Below, piece by piece: positions 47,977 to 59,604 of a DNA stretch of 64,000 nt (the first letter of the stretch is position 1; every line of letters begins with the position of its first letter). The stretch covers positions 62,001 through 126,000 of the forward strand of contig MZZL01000376.1 in NCBI GenBank assembly GCA_002749535.1, written 5' to 3'. Below the pieces are notes generated by a model. It saw only the letters and a list, made by a program, of their open reading frames with translations, had not been told where the DNA came from and ran no database searches. A program made the translations under genes and the position numbers. The DNA is from Apophysomyces variabilis (taxonomy: Eukaryota; Mucoromycota; Mucoromycetes; Mucorales; Mucoraceae).

Positions 47977-49479
47977 TTTTACCCCTGTACAAAATTTCCA
48001 ACCTAGAAATTGACCATACGGTTATTGTTTAGGACTCATAGCGAATAAATTTTCGACCAAAGCTTTTCCAAGTCTTGAGGACATTCGTGTCCTAACGTTT
48101 TAAAGCTTGGTCGGGAATGAATTGTTGATATTCTCATATCCGGGATGAACTTGTCTAATTGAAGAGACCTAATCCAGTATCATGGCAACAGATCATTCCA
48201 TATGATCTCAATATGCAGTGTATGGGAGATATAATTAGCGCATCACGTTTACTGCTATCATTTATCTCTGTCGGTTAGAAAATGTATGTGAGGGGTTAAG
48301 CGCATCAGTACAAGATATCCAGCGCCTTGTCCCGTCTAGAAACAGTATATAAAGCCAAATATTATTCTTCTATGAAGGAGGGAGGCGGAGCTAGTGAATG
48401 CTTACCTGGAAATGGAGCCAGCAGGTTGCTCAGCATTATACTGTGGAAGGCTATAGATGGCCGTCTGATGGGATATGCCTGATTCATGGTATCCAGCAGC
48501 GAATCTCTCTCGTGGTGTTTGCCTGATTGATCTCTTATCTTTTTTTCTCTTTGATTTTGCGGAAATGATGTTTTACAGAGGCGGCTGATCATACAAGGTT
48601 ATGAGTTGGATTTATGCCTGCAATGACAGGTGATTATCAAAAGCATAATCAGGCTCATGCTCTTCACGTGCAATCACATTAACGTTGTTGACACCAATGG
48701 CAAGCGACATAAGGTCTCCATTTGTTTCACACGGGAATGACATTACTTGATGGGCTTACATGCCATAACTGGCAGATATATTACCAGCTATCAGTGTGAC
48801 AATCGTCTGATATCTCCAGAAAGATTGACCAAGCAGTTACTGGTTATTAAATGCAGTTTTACGCTCCTCTAACACAAATTTTGCGTCGATGCAAAAACTG
48901 TACGTTTGAAAAGGTCTGGGTGTTCCGTATTCTCGTTCCGACAAGACCATCAACCCTAACTGGGAGATTAGACACGACCTAACCACTCATAGAAACAACG
49001 TCTGTGACAGCAGTGTGTGTAAGATTATACTGCCGGCATAAGTACCATGTTTCCGTACCTTAAAAAATCTTTGCTTCGAGAAAGGAGTGTTATTCCAAAG
49101 GAACCCCTTTTCAGCATAAACAGTTCCTGCAGGAACCGTTGAGCCTTTACTTGTATATCTATCTCGCTGTAGTTCTGCAATGGAGTCTTTAGAGCTCAAG
49201 GCACGCGTGCTCATCTCATTCAACAATCAATCCATGCTGCGAATAGGATATGGGTTTACATAGTTAATAGGAATAATTCCTCACCCAGATCGTTCACTTT
49301 CAGTCGGTCGCTCAATTTTTTGAGCATCCTGAAAAGGAACCTGAAAAAACCATGCTGTCCGAGCTGGATCAACGGCGCAAAGAGAGCCTGTACTTTGCTG
49401 TGACCATCGTTTGGGACGGCCAAAAGGCCACGCGATGCAGGGAAATAGCGTGTCTGAGCAACAGCCGTAGGGATATACA
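47977..49479. other. Intergenic stretch with a lone transposon end
   Basis: No gene is supported. A minus-strand open frame at 49226-48987 (VPAGTVYAEKGFLWNNTPFS) reads smoothly but is short and unmatched; it may be repeat-derived. A solitary transposon terminal repeat lies at 48838-48895. The last ~200 bases should hold the DEF1-like promoter. Confidence 0.4.
48838..48895 (+). mobile_element. Solo terminal repeat of the DDE element (copy 5)
   Basis: CTGGTTATTAAATGCAGTTT followed by ACGCTCCTCTAACACAAATT and TTGCGTCGATGCAA matches the terminal ~55 bases of the family (TTTACGCTACTCTAAATAAA, TTTTGCGCCCATGCAA) with several substitutions. No adjoining internal sequence is recognisable, so this is a remnant. 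Confidence 0.6.
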
Positions 49480-51656
49480 ATGCCTCCCCAAGCGGGTGCG
49501 AGACGCACAAACAGCTATCTTTCGAACAGTAACGATTTGAAATCATTAAAGGCACTTTATTCCAAAGATTTGACAAAATTACGCGAAGTCTTTTCCGATT
49601 GGAGCCCAGAAGATCTCCTTTCGATCATTCATGAGAACAATGGTGACTTGGAGAAGACAATTGGGCGCATTTCTGAAGGTAAGCATAGTTGCTGGTTGCT
49701 GCTAGTTGGACCAAATCATCGACTTTAGGTCATGCCAATCAGTGGGGTCAGGTCAAAACCAAGCGAACCAAGCTGCAGCAAAAGCAACAGCAGAAAAAGG
49801 CAACTAAAACAACGGGTAAACCACTTGTTGATATATTCAAGAAACGACAAAAAAAGATAGATAAATGTATATCGTAGATACATCTCGTAGAGGGAAAGTG
49901 AAAGAAAAATCGAAATCGAATAGTAGGTGTTCCATGACGCGAAAATAGTTGGATATTCTAAGGACATCCGAAGGAAAATCGCCCAAGATTCTTGAAGAAG
50001 CTAAATTAGATCAAGAGCCACCCAAACCTTCGTGGGCAAGCATCCTAAGGTACCTGATAAAAAGAAGAGGTTACAAGTGTGTGAAAGAGCTGTATTTCTG
50101 AATTTCCGTAGAGGTCCTCCCAAGCCAGAAATTTCAGTAGTCAAGCAGACAACAACGGAGACGAAGAAGGAAAAGGAAAGAGAAGGAGAAATCATAGGGT
50201 CTGAAGAGATTAATGCAAATGATACATCGCTTGATCAACCAACAGAAGATACTCCAGCTGAGACATCGGTAAAAGAAGATTTAGTTAAGGACGACGTTAA
50301 GAGAACAGAAGAAGTCGCAGACCAAGACACAGATGAGGAATTGAAAGAATGCTTATCAAGTGAATCGGTGTCAAGCACGATTCCCACAAATGGAACAAGC
50401 GAAAAGTCAGAGAAGTGCGAAGAACCTAAAACCACAAAGAAAACCATTCGAAAACTGAATCAACTGGAATCTGTTGTCCTTCCTGCCGGCCCGTCATCTA
50501 CCTTGCCGGACACTCTAGTAATGCACTTTGGCAGCCTTCATATTGTGAATGGTGAAGAGCAACTAGTCGCGGAAACAGAAGCCATTACAGATATTATCGA
50601 AAAAGGAGAGCTCAGAGTTGCTACGCCAAGTGAACCAACAGTAAAATCGAAATCCCTGCCTACTTCCCCTGTACCAACGCCAGAAATATCAACGCTTCAG
50701 CAAGATGCTGCTATCCAGACAACCGAAACAGTTCAGTTTTCTAAATCCGATGAATCTATTGTGGATAACGACCAACCAGTATCTCAGCCACCATATGCTG
50801 TCGAAGAAAATAAGGCGGTTCGATATGAGAGCCGATTTACGCCAAATGGCACTGATATAGGCAATACTGGGGTTGCGGTGCCGTCGGTACCAGAATATAC
50901 GCTGTATGCCGATATGCAACGTACAACAGCAATGGTAAAGAAAAGGACGAGGGGTGCATCTATGTTCATGCTGATAAACTATGATTATTTATCCAGACTT
51001 ATTATGATTCTGTTAATTGCCATCAGCAGCCATCCATGGGATTAATGGACCCATATTCTCGCGACAAGTTTATAGTTGGTGCTACGTCCCATGTGCTCAT
51101 GCCTCATGAAACACAAGCAGCCATAGCTCCTGCTACGATAGCTATACAGCCCCAACAACATACTGCTAACTACGGCAGCATACCCTTATATTATTCTTAT
51201 TATGTCCCTCCTAGTCAGTATCCTAATTATCAACAGCCAGCATTTGCAGGCAAGACTATCTATCCAGTTTATGGCAAGCTTGAGCATTCCCCCTACCACG
51301 ACTATCCCAGTTACGAAGAAATGATTCAAGCACAGCATCAGCAAATCATGGCGCACAGAGATCATCAGGGGATATTACCACAGCAGCAAGGGCATTATAC
51401 TCCTGCAGCTGCCAGTAAAGAGATGATATACGAGAAGCCACCTTCGCAACACCCAGCCGTACCAGTAGCAGCTACACCATTGGCAATGTATCCGTATCCT
51501 TCTTTCCAGCAAGCACACCACCATCCTCATTCTCATCATCATAATCATCATGCTGTTCCACCTGCGGCCATGGCCGCTGTTCAGAATGATCACCACCCTC
51601 CTTCGCGGTACCCACCACCACCACAACAACATCAACCTTATTGGCATCATGCATGA
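49480..51656 (+). CDS. DEF1: DEF1-like CUE-domain protein
   Basis: Relative of yeast Def1, which promotes ubiquitylation and removal of stalled RNA polymerase II. Residues ~20-65 form the CUE domain: LKALYSKDLTKLREVFSDW, SPEDLLSIIHENNGDLEKTI and GRISEG. They join across an intron (49679-49730) to HANQWGQVKTKRTKLQ, the characteristic Def1 junction. Later exons give PPKPSWASILR joined to GPPKPEISV across the intron at 50050-50112, a long acidic/Ser/Thr-rich middle, and from 51036 a Tyr/Pro/Gln/His-rich C-terminus with HHHPHSHHHNHH and PPPPQQHQPYWHHA. Such Q/H-rich tails are typical and regulate Def1 processing in yeast. Two more introns lie near 49820-49960 and 50938-51033. The final open frame matches family length (about 640-680 residues). 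Confidence 0.87.
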
Positions 51657-52135
51657 GAAATTAGAGCCGGTGTGCAATAAGAAGAAATCTTTTTTTCTTA
51701 CTTTATCAGGGATATATCCAAGTTTCCCGTGATACTGATAGTATCGGGAACCCCCACATCACATCGTATTAACTAGCGCATAAGGATGTCCATCAGCACC
51801 TGATGAACGTTCGATTAATTTAGGGCTACAATTTGCTGTTTGTGTCATGTGAATAAAAAAAATGGCATTTCATGACATTGCTGGACATTGTAGCTTCCTG
51901 TTTCATAAGAAACCTGTTTTAATGTTATCATATGATTCCGTAAATTTATGATTATGGTGCGTTGTAAACAAGATTTAACAGGAGAATAAGGCTGTCAATA
52001 TTGGTGATCTTTTTGGCTTCGCATCTTGGCAATGACAAACCGTTTACCAGACGTTCCAATTGCAAGACGACCTTTCTTTTTGTTTCATTGGGAGACCTTG
52101 GTTTTCCTGTACGCTTATGTGATTGACATACGGTG

Positions 52136-52258
52136 TTATTTATTTGCGCCACTCTCGATAGCCGCAAATATAGCTGTGACACCCAGGATCATCAACGCAC
52201 CTCTATGGCATCCGGCAAGGCACATGCTGAAGACCAGCAAATGATGTAAACTTGCCAT
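52136..52258 (-). CDS. Candidate 40-residue hydrophobic micropeptide
   Basis: Intact minus-strand frame from ATG 52258 to TAA 52136: MASLHHLLVFSMCLAGC followed by HRGALMILGVTAIFAAIESG. It reads as two hydrophobic stretches split by a short basic turn, like a small membrane protein or a first exon. Length alone gives no statistical support. Nothing known is matched. Confidence 0.25.
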   Translation of the reverse strand: MASLHHLLVFSMCLAGCHRGALMILGVTAIFAAIESGANK

Positions 52259-53607
52259 TTTATATGATAATTCAATTTATGTTACTTCTTCGATCTAAGT
52301 TAAACATCTAGATATCATGGCCCTTTGAATGAAGACCGTTAGTAAGTGAACACAAGTTTTTCATACGGCGTTACTGAAATATTATTCATCCCTGTCACAC
52401 TAGCTAACGTGAGAAATCACGATTTCATATCTGGTAGAAGCGCTTGAAATAAGCATGTGTCGGAAATGGCTCCGTCCGCCAATATCCATGTCTAATTGAT
52501 TGCTCTTGCTATTCTATTAACCACGCATATAACGTTTCGCAAGACAATCCAACCACCAGATTTACAAAGTGGATCTTCCGGTCCGCTATTTACTGACAAT
52601 GTTGTCATTAATAAAACGCAACGAACTGTTCCTTGAATCGTTTTAGATACTTTTGCACATAGGTTACACTTTGTTTGCAAGTGCCATCGGCAACACGCGT
52701 GCTGGTCTCTTTCCGAACGCCAAGCTTTAAGCTTGCTTTTGATTTGTTTGGTGAAGTTGTTGTCAAGGAAAAGTAACAAGAACTGCTAACAATGGCCATC
52801 GGCTTTTGAGTTTTCCTTTTTCCTTATGTTACGACGGAACGCAAACGAACACCACCAAGCAAAAAGCGTCGAACGTTTGCAAGGAAGCAATAAGTATTCT
52901 CCAGCTATTGTTAAGCATCTGATAGATCATGACATCAGCTGGGACCGATAGGGCCTGAGGGCCATAGGATTGCTATGTCTTTTAACCCTTTACAGCTATG
53001 AAGCATGGTAATGCCCTAAGAGTGGTGTATGTTCGCCTCTTTCGCTGCTGATCACGCTTAATGATAGCCAACGTGGGTTAGATGAGTAGTGATTCTGATA
53101 TGCTTCGCTCCTTACATCTCGCATTATTTGTTTTCCCGACGCACAAACCAAAGGGCAAACCAAGTCAAACGGAACCCTTCTGTCTTTGGTAGATTTACCA
53201 TTCGATAACAAGAGTAAAAAGACCCTGTCTAAAGTGGGAAACTATTCTGTCAGATAGTGCTCTTTATATACCATGTTAGATTATTGATCAGATCTGGAGA
53301 TTTGACGATGTTTCCACAGTATCTTCTTATTGATCCGATACTTGATCCGTCGGGTCACTTTTTCTTTTGTTTCCCATGCCTTTAATACATCAGAAAAAGA
53401 AAAACTTTATAATGCTTGCTACTGCCGGATCCGACCAGCAGAACCTACCGACCTCCCATAGGTCTATAAATAGAATTTTCCTGCTGACTTTCGTTTTGTG
53501 GCTCCTGCGGCTAGAACCACTTCCCTTTATAATTGCTTGAATATTGGGGGATATTTTTTTGTTTAGTCCTAACGCTTTCACTTTCCCTTTTCTTTTTTTC
53601 CCTTTCT

Positions 53608-53617
53608 TATATATCCC
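53608..53617 (+). promoter_or_regulatory. TATA-like box
   Basis: TATATATCCC lies 37 bases before the start codon of the NIPA-family gene, after a long T/C run. The same ten bases occur 36 bases before the receiver-domain gene. Its role is inferred from position. Confidence 0.4.
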
Positions 53618-53644
53618 CCTCTTTCACCTCAGAAGACAACTCTA

Positions 53645-54976
53645 ATGATTATACCCAAAGATATCTGGGGCCCATTAACAGTTGCGCTGCTGGCCAGCAT
53701 GACACAAGCCCTGGGCATTTCCCTTCAACGACGATCACATCTAGACCAGACACAACACGAATTACCACTGTACAAACGACCATTATGGATCTCAGGCTTC
53801 TTGATGTACACCCTGAGTAATATCGTTGGCTCAACTTGCACGATCGGCTACCTACCCATCGTCATTCTTGCTCCTGTCGGTGCTATCGGCTTAGTATTCA
53901 ACGCCATCTTTGCCAGAATCGTCCTCGGCGATGCGTTTTCAACACGCACCATGTTAGGTAAAGCCCAAAAGAGGAAACACAAAAGAACGAAAGATCATGG
54001 TCAAAAAGACATACCTTGAACTTACAGACGGTTCTTTCTTTTTTTCTTTATAAAAAAAATTGTAGGAACTACTCTTATTGTTGCTGGTGCGATGTTTGTC
54101 GCCGGATTTGGTGTGGTGCCTGAACCAAGCCATACGCTCAAAGACCTGATTGCACTGTATAAACGGCCGGCGTTTATCATCTATTTCACGTTGGTGGAAA
54201 TGCTCACCTGTTTCGGTTTGCTCGCCACGCATTTAACCGAATATGGCTTAAAGCATAGACCCATGCATATGAAACGTTGGTGTGGTGAGGCCATCTGTTC
54301 GGATATTCAGATGTGGTTAGGCGTCAGGTAAGAGAAGGGGAAAGAATAAGATGGAAATCAGTTGGGTGGATCCCTTCCAAAGTATGGAATAGTAATCTCC
54401 TATTGTTTTGTTCAGTTATGGTGTGCTTGGTGCGAATATCAGTAGTCAGGCCATGCTGTTTGCGAAGAGTGGTCTAGAGCTACTTTTGGTCTCGTTGTTT
54501 CACAATGACAATCAATTTATCTATCCTTTGACTTGGGCGATCCTACTTGCATTGGTGTTTACAGCTATTCTGCAGGTAACATAACACGATAAGAAAAAAG
54601 AAAAAAAAAGAGACGAGAGACAGGGCAATGGGGAGATCATAGCTAACGCTTTCTCTTTTTTTCATTTTTTTTTCTTTCCGTAAAGCTCTATTATCTTAAC
54701 AAGAGTGTACAGCTATGCGATACAATGGTTTTGGTGCCACTAAACTTTTGTTCTTTCAATGTCATGTGCTTGTTCAATGGACTGGTATACTACAACCAAT
54801 GGGATCGACTGTTTTGGTGGCAGGTATTGGCTGTGTTGTTTGGTATCACCATTCTCGTCTGCGGTGTATTGATGATATCCTGGCAATCAAGCACCATGAC
54901 GAAGTCCGTGGAGCAGACCTCCAAGCATGATGATCAACCCAACGAAAGAACACACTTGTTGGCCAGCCAACCATAA
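53645..54976 (+). CDS. NIPA-family magnesium transporter
   Basis: Member of the NIPA/DUF803 branch of the drug/metabolite transporter superfamily; animal members move Mg2+ at endosomal and plasma membranes. Four exons (53645-53957, 54066-54327, 54416-54575, 54686-54976) sum to 1,026 bases, giving 341 residues with all junctions in phase. About nine hydrophobic helices: IWGPLTVALLASMTQALGIS, IVGSTCTIGYLPIVILAPVG, FNAIFARIVLGD, TTLIVAGAMFVAGFG, YGVLGANISSQAMLFAKS, LQLYYLNKSVQLCDTMVLVP and a final WWQVLAVLFGITILVCG. The C-terminal tail ends NERTHLLASQP; ERTHLL is an acidic dileucine sorting motif, which suggests traffic to the vacuole or endosomes. Confidence 0.92.
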
Positions 54977-56329
54977 AAGCAATATCGATATTCTGTATAT
55001 ATATATAACTTTGTTTAGGCTAATTAGAGTAAAAAAGAAAAGGTTAAGCGATGTGCATGACCTATGGCAATTGCATTTGTCTACACATCTGAACGTATTT
55101 TTTTTGGGAGAGCGAGGGGTGCTTTTTTTTGACAAGTATTTTTAAAAGCTTAAAACTATTGCAGGAGGGGGAGAAGTGCTTTTGCTTTCAATCTGCGCGT
55201 GCATGTCACCCAGGCACATCCCACTCACTTTGTTCAACAACCCACGTTGCATCACTTTTCGGAATCAATAGAACGATTTCTTGTTGTAGAAGATGCTCCA
55301 TTGTCTCTTTTGTTCCGTCGCTGGACACAGACAGACGGAGAGAGAAGGAGAGGAAGGGAGGGAGGGAATGCTACCCTTAGGCCTATACCGTTTCATTTTA
55401 GGTTATTTCTGCAAATGGCCATTGAGATTCTACGATTTAGGGGAAAGAGGAACTGAAGTGACTCCTTTCCCCAATCGATACTTTTCGATCTCCACCTTAT
55501 CACACGGTCCACTCTCGTTGTGTCTCGAACTAAGGAAATAGCATAAGCCCCATCATTTATACTTCTTTCCTTTCTGGAGGCAATTATATCTCAATTGGAA
55601 TAAACGCATTACAATTACTCAAGATTATGTCAAAAACCACTCTCTCAAACTTAGTGTCAATAAGAATAGGAACCTTTTTTTTTTATCCAAGCACGATGCT
55701 CACTTATTTTTTTTTTCAAACTCTGCTAGCGTTGCACGGAACGTGGTCATCGAGTTGGAAGTCCGCGATGACATGCGGCCTATGGTGGGACCCAGCCTAT
55801 CTTCTGTTTCTTCCCCTTTTTCTGTGAGCAAAGGGGTACCCGTGTCTCATGAGGTTGGCCAAGAAGTAAACCAAAGTCCCATTCGAACGAAACCATTATT
55901 GGAGAGTACAAAGACAAACCTTGTCTTAACCGTAGCTGTAATACGCTTTGAATACAAAAGTTGACGTGACTTGAGTACATGGGCCATTGCCGTGTTTCAC
56001 TCTTTTACTGTCGAGTTCAAGTTCAATAAACTGCTGCTGCTCCTTTTCTTTTTTGTATTTCTAATAGGGCAAGAAAAAAATTAAAAAAGGATCAATTAAA
56101 ATCATCTCCGATCCTCATCACATAGAACGAAACCTACACGTGGGTTGGGTTGTGATGGAGAACATCGGTACTATGTCCTATCTCAATTTCCACTCTGAAA
56201 CCCCGTAACATGGAAACGCACCTCATTAAAGTTTTTTTTTTGGGAAACAGGATAAACAAGCCTTGCATGTTAAGTATAATTTACATAAACACAGATTAAA
56301 CTTCTGTCATGCTCTTGCATTAAGCTAAG

Positions 56330-56354
56330 GGGGAGAGAGAGAGAGAGAGAGAAG
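56330..56354. repeat. (GA)n microsatellite
   Basis: About ten GA/AG units in a row within a purine-rich context. A second, impure GA/G tract lies at 56518-56550. Confidence 0.9.
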
Positions 56355-56517
56355 AGTGATAGAAAAAGTAAGGACAAGTTCGACCTTGTCTTTATTAACT
56401 TCCCCGAGTTCAACGACACCATTGTGTAGCCGGACAAAGAAGAAAAAAAAAGAGAGAGAACTGCGACTAAACGATGTAAGAAAACCGATTGGGGGTGCAA
56501 CATAGCTTCCAAAGGAG

Positions 56518-56550
56518 AGGGGGAGAGAGAGAGAGAGAAGGGGGGGGGGA
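56518..56550. repeat. GA/G-rich tract
   Basis: GGGGGAGAGAGAGAGAGAAG followed by a run of nine or so G. Simple-sequence DNA, strand-asymmetric like its neighbour. Confidence 0.85.
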
Positions 56551-57084
56551 AGCCCTTATAGAGTTATTTGGCCCGATCCCAGTTCCGCAGATAAAAAAGT
56601 TAAGAAAATCTCAACTACCAAATAAAGCTTGAATGTGACACAGCACAACAGCTTTTTTAGAAATGCTTTCATGGTCAAAGGAGAAGAAACAAGGTCTGTT
56701 TCCGCGATATGGAATGGATTTTTTCGGTGTTTTTTTTATTATGATGCTTTGGATTAATAAAGAAAAGGCTATCCAATTCATTTTGTTTTACGGGAAAAGA
56801 AGAGAATACGTATGAATTTTGTGTACCGAGCACAAAAGAAAGAAACGAGCGAAAAAAAGAGAGAGGGAGAGAGTATGTGATAGAAATGTTTGTTTGTTTG
56901 TGTCAAAGAAGGCCTAATATTTTTTTTTGCTTCTGATTAAAGAAAAAATGCGTTTTGGAGTGAGTGAGTGAGTGTGTGTGATGCGGGGAACTGGAGACCG
57001 GTCCAGTATGCTGTGCTATTTTCTTTTTTTTTTTCTTTTTTTTTTCACGGGGAAGTTGAATAGGGCAGGTAGAAAATAGATTTT

Positions 57085-57510
57085 TTAAGCTGCGGCACAA
57101 AGCGGGGGTGAGGTGGCCCACCAATTCTCAGGTTGTTCACGATGGTTGGAGGTGATATCTTGAATGGGCATCACATCAATCCAAGTCTGAGCTTCCCAGT
57201 CGTTATTACGTCTCTTTGCCTTACGAACCAGCGCGGAAAGGGGATTAGAGAGGTTTGTACGTTTGGATGAACGTCGACCCTTTGTTTCTTTAGGATGGGT
57301 TAAGTATGTTGATAAAGATGTATGTCTTTTCGTTTGTCGTTTACCTTTTGTATGAATGGTTGGGGCAGAGTATCGTCGTGGTCGTTGGGATGGATGATGA
57401 TGTTTTGACATGGATCGAGGATCTGAAAAAGATCGTGTTGGACGTAATAGTTTTGCGGGTTTTTCGTCTTGATGGTGTTGGAAGATACGAGTCAATGTTT
57501 GGAACAGCAT
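57085..57510 (-). CDS. Small basic protein, unknown
   Basis: Intronless frame of 141 residues from ATG 57510. Very basic (RRYSAPTIHTKGKRQTKRHT, RRSSKRTNLS) with a Ser-Asp-Pro-Arg RSFSDPRS segment and a Trp-containing tail (AQTWIDVMPIQDI, ENWWATSPP). RxxS sites such as RRYS and RRSS look like basophilic kinase or 14-3-3 sites. A TATATATATTAAAT box lies about 45-50 bases upstream on the same strand. No domain found. The coding case rests on frame length, the ATG and the box. Confidence 0.5.
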   Translation of the reverse strand: MLFQTLTRIFQHHQDEKPAKLLRPTRSFSDPRSMSKHHHPSQRPRRYSAPTIHTKGKRQTKRHTSLSTYLTHPKETKGRRSSKRTNLSNPLSALVRKAKRRNNDWEAQTWIDVMPIQDITSNHREQPENWWATSPPLCAAA

Positions 57511-57818
57511 GATAGGGGAAGAATGAGAGTAAGTGAGAGGAAAGGGTTATTTAATATATATAAATAAAAAAAAGAAAAGCCAGTCTTTTTTAAAGAGGGA
57601 AGTGAGAGAGAGAAAGGGAGCAATTGAATGAGAAAGACACTGGAAACACAGGCGCAGTATATATCTGATCTTTATCCGGGTTCCTTTATAAAAGAATAGG
57701 GTTCCATGAAAAAAAGACGTTCTGGCCCTTTCTTTTATTATTTCAAGCTCCTATAGGCTTGCCTTTTGTTTCCTCTCTTACACGTGCACCATGATCTTCG
57801 AGGTTTGGGTCCGATCAA

Positions 57819-58307
57819 TCAGTCTTTGGATTCCGACACCCTAAATACTTCTGCCCTTGATCGATTCCGCTCAGACGGCTTCTGTTCCTGCAAAGCCTGT
57901 CTTCCGAACGCCCTCTGGGAAGTCTTTGGTTGCTTCCTCTGAGGAGAACCTATTGTCATCTCCTCTGCATGCTTCCTCTTCCGATCCCACCCAACTTCCT
58001 TTAATCGACTTTGATCTTTTATCCATCCTGAAAGCAAATCTTCCATCTCTTCTTCCTCTTCCTGTTCATCTTCATCTTCTGCTTCTCCTTCCTCATCTTC
58101 AGAATCAAGAAGCCATCCATGATCTGTAAAGGATCGCTCAGGTAAACACCAATCCAAGATAGATAACGCGGGAGACAATTCAATACGCATGGACTGTATC
58201 TCCTCTTCCTCCCTCTCTTCCTCTTCTTGATTCTCTGTAACTCTCTTCTCCTGTTGATCCTTTATTTTATCTTGCTCCTCGTTATTATTCCCTCTCATTG
58301 ATTCCAT
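57819..58307 (-). CDS. Small acidic Glu-rich protein, unknown
   Basis: Intronless frame from ATG 58307 (the frame opens at a TTG at 58313) of about 162 residues. Long Glu/Asp runs at residues ~30-37 and ~73-92 flank a more structured SPALSILDWCLPERSFTDHG segment. The C-terminal half is basic and Gln/Ser-rich (DRKRKHAEEM, SPQRKQPKTS, which could be a nuclear signal). No known domain. It lies between two other minus-strand genes with about 300 bases on each side. Confidence 0.5.
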   Translation of the reverse strand: MESMRGNNNEEQDKIKDQQEKRVTENQEEEEREEEEIQSMRIELSPALSILDWCLPERSFTDHGWLLDSEDEEGEAEDEDEQEEEEEMEDLLSGWIKDQSRLKEVGWDRKRKHAEEMTIGSPQRKQPKTSQRAFGRQALQEQKPSERNRSRAEVFRVSESKD

Positions 58308-58506
58308 GAGCAATGAAGAATAGAAAACAGAAAGACGCGAAAATATTATTGTATGATAGAATTTAACAGTGAAAGAGAAAGAAAAGAATCAAGACAGCAC
58401 TTTTTCTTTTTCTTTTTCTGTTCTTGATCTGTGACTTTTTGAAATTTACACATGCTACATATGATACGATCCATTGAAGGGGGGGCATCATTATCATTAT
58501 CATCGT

Positions 58507-59604
58507 CTATCGTCTAGGTCTTGGTTTGACAACAAATTGGTTGGGTGTCTTTCTGGTCTTTCCACCCTTGGCCAACACGCCCCAAGGTGATCTAGGATCC
58601 TTGTTACCCTTGGACTTGCCTCGACCACCACCGTGGGGATGATCACATGCATTCATCGCCATACCACGGACACTGGGTCGGATACCAAGCCATCGCGATC
58701 GACCAGCCTTACCCAACATTTCGTGCTGATGGTCAGGGTTGCTGACAGCTCCCACCGTGGCACAAGCATCCACAGGGACCAATCTCACTTCTCCACTGGA
58801 GAGACGTACCTGGGCATAGCCCGTCTCGCCTGTTTGGATCAGTTGTGCATAAGTACCCGCCGATCGGGCCATCACAGCAGGTCCATTGCGTCGAAGACCA
58901 ATGTTGTGCAAAATCGTGCCGACAGGGATCCTCTTGAGCGGTAAACAGTTGCCTGCATCCAACACCGCCGCATGTTCCACCTCTCCGGTCTCTTTACGAT
59001 AGCTAGCCACCTTGTCTCCTGGCTTCAAACCTTGAGGGGCGACGATGTAACTCAGTTTCTTTGTCGTGTCATGTTCCAGTAAGGCAATCCATGCTGTTCT
59101 GCCTGGGTCATGCTCCAGACGCAAGACGGTCTGGGATCCGGTCTCAAATCGGTTCCAGTCAATGATACGGATACGACGCTTGTGGCCACCACCACGATGA
59201 CGGACGGTGATACGACCCGTGTTGTTACGACCACCCGTACTGCGCTTGGCAATGGTCAATGCTCGGACGGCTTTACCCTTGTAAAGGTGATCGCGAGGCA
59301 CTCTCTTCAACCAACGTTTACCGGGCGTTGTCGGCTTTTTCGTCTTGAATTGAGTCGAGGGAGCCGAAGCAGCTTCGACATTCATCGCCGCAGTACCTTG
59401 TGTATTGAAACCAGCGACATACGAAGGTCGAATGTCTGTCACGGTGGCCTGCTGCGTGTTCGTCTTGGTCACAAACGTGCGTGGTTGAGGCTTCGTCAGC
59501 CAATTTGGACTGGCTCCAAAGGGCGAGGTCCATCGACTCGTTGCCTGGAATGTTGCACGTGTTCGTGTCTGTTGCTGTAATAGTCGTGCGCCCAATCGCA
59601 ACAT
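58507..59604 (-). CDS. RML2: Mitochondrial ribosomal protein uL2m
   Basis: Large-subunit mitoribosome protein of the bacterial L2 type, at the peptidyl-transferase region. Start ATG 59604 begins an Arg/Gln/Thr-rich presequence ([17 protein letters not shown]) suited to mitochondrial import. The open frame extends upstream to 59805 but that part lacks any conservation. L2 core motifs: [20 protein letters not shown] (about 59232), [47 protein letters not shown] and the C-terminal [20 protein letters not shown] (about 58668-58609), which contains the conserved HPHGGG loop. Length is about 365 residues with no introns. GC content is higher than in its neighbours, which fits a highly expressed gene. 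Confidence 0.95.
   Translation of the reverse strand: MLRLGARLLQQQTRTRATFQATSRWTSPFGASPNWLTKPQPRTFVTKTNTQQATVTDIRPSYVAGFNTQGTAAMNVEAASAPSTQFKTKKPTTPGKRWLKRVPRDHLYKGKAVRALTIAKRSTGGRNNTGRITVRHRGGGHKRRIRIIDWNRFETGSQTVLRLEHDPGRTAWIALLEHDTTKKLSYIVAPQGLKPGDKVASYRKETGEVEHAAVLDAGNCLPLKRIPVGTILHNIGLRRNGPAVMARSAGTYAQLIQTGETGYAQVRLSSGEVRLVPVDACATVGAVSNPDHQHEMLGKAGRSRWLGIRPSVRGMAMNACDHPHGGGRGKSKGNKDPRSPWGVLAKGGKTRKTPNQFVVKPRPRR

Larger units (their letters stand above)
51657..53644. other. Gene-poor stretch
   Basis: Apart from the small candidate at 52136-52258, I see nothing reliable. Overlapping minus-strand frames at 52492-52799 (one Cys-rich) shadow one another. A start-proximal promoter box of the next gene is listed separately. 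Confidence 0.4.
54977..57084. other. Long low-complexity non-coding region
   Basis: No gene is supported in 2.1 kb. Many homopolymer runs and several AG-rich microsatellites occur. A plus-strand open frame at 55743-55964 reads ELEVRDDMRPMVGPSLSSVS but has no motif or neighbours. The first ~150 bases should be the 3' UTR of the transporter. Confidence 0.5.

Noticed and set aside
49256..49576. 106-codon minus-strand frame over the DEF1-like start
   Set aside because: Antisense to the CUE-domain exon and its promoter.
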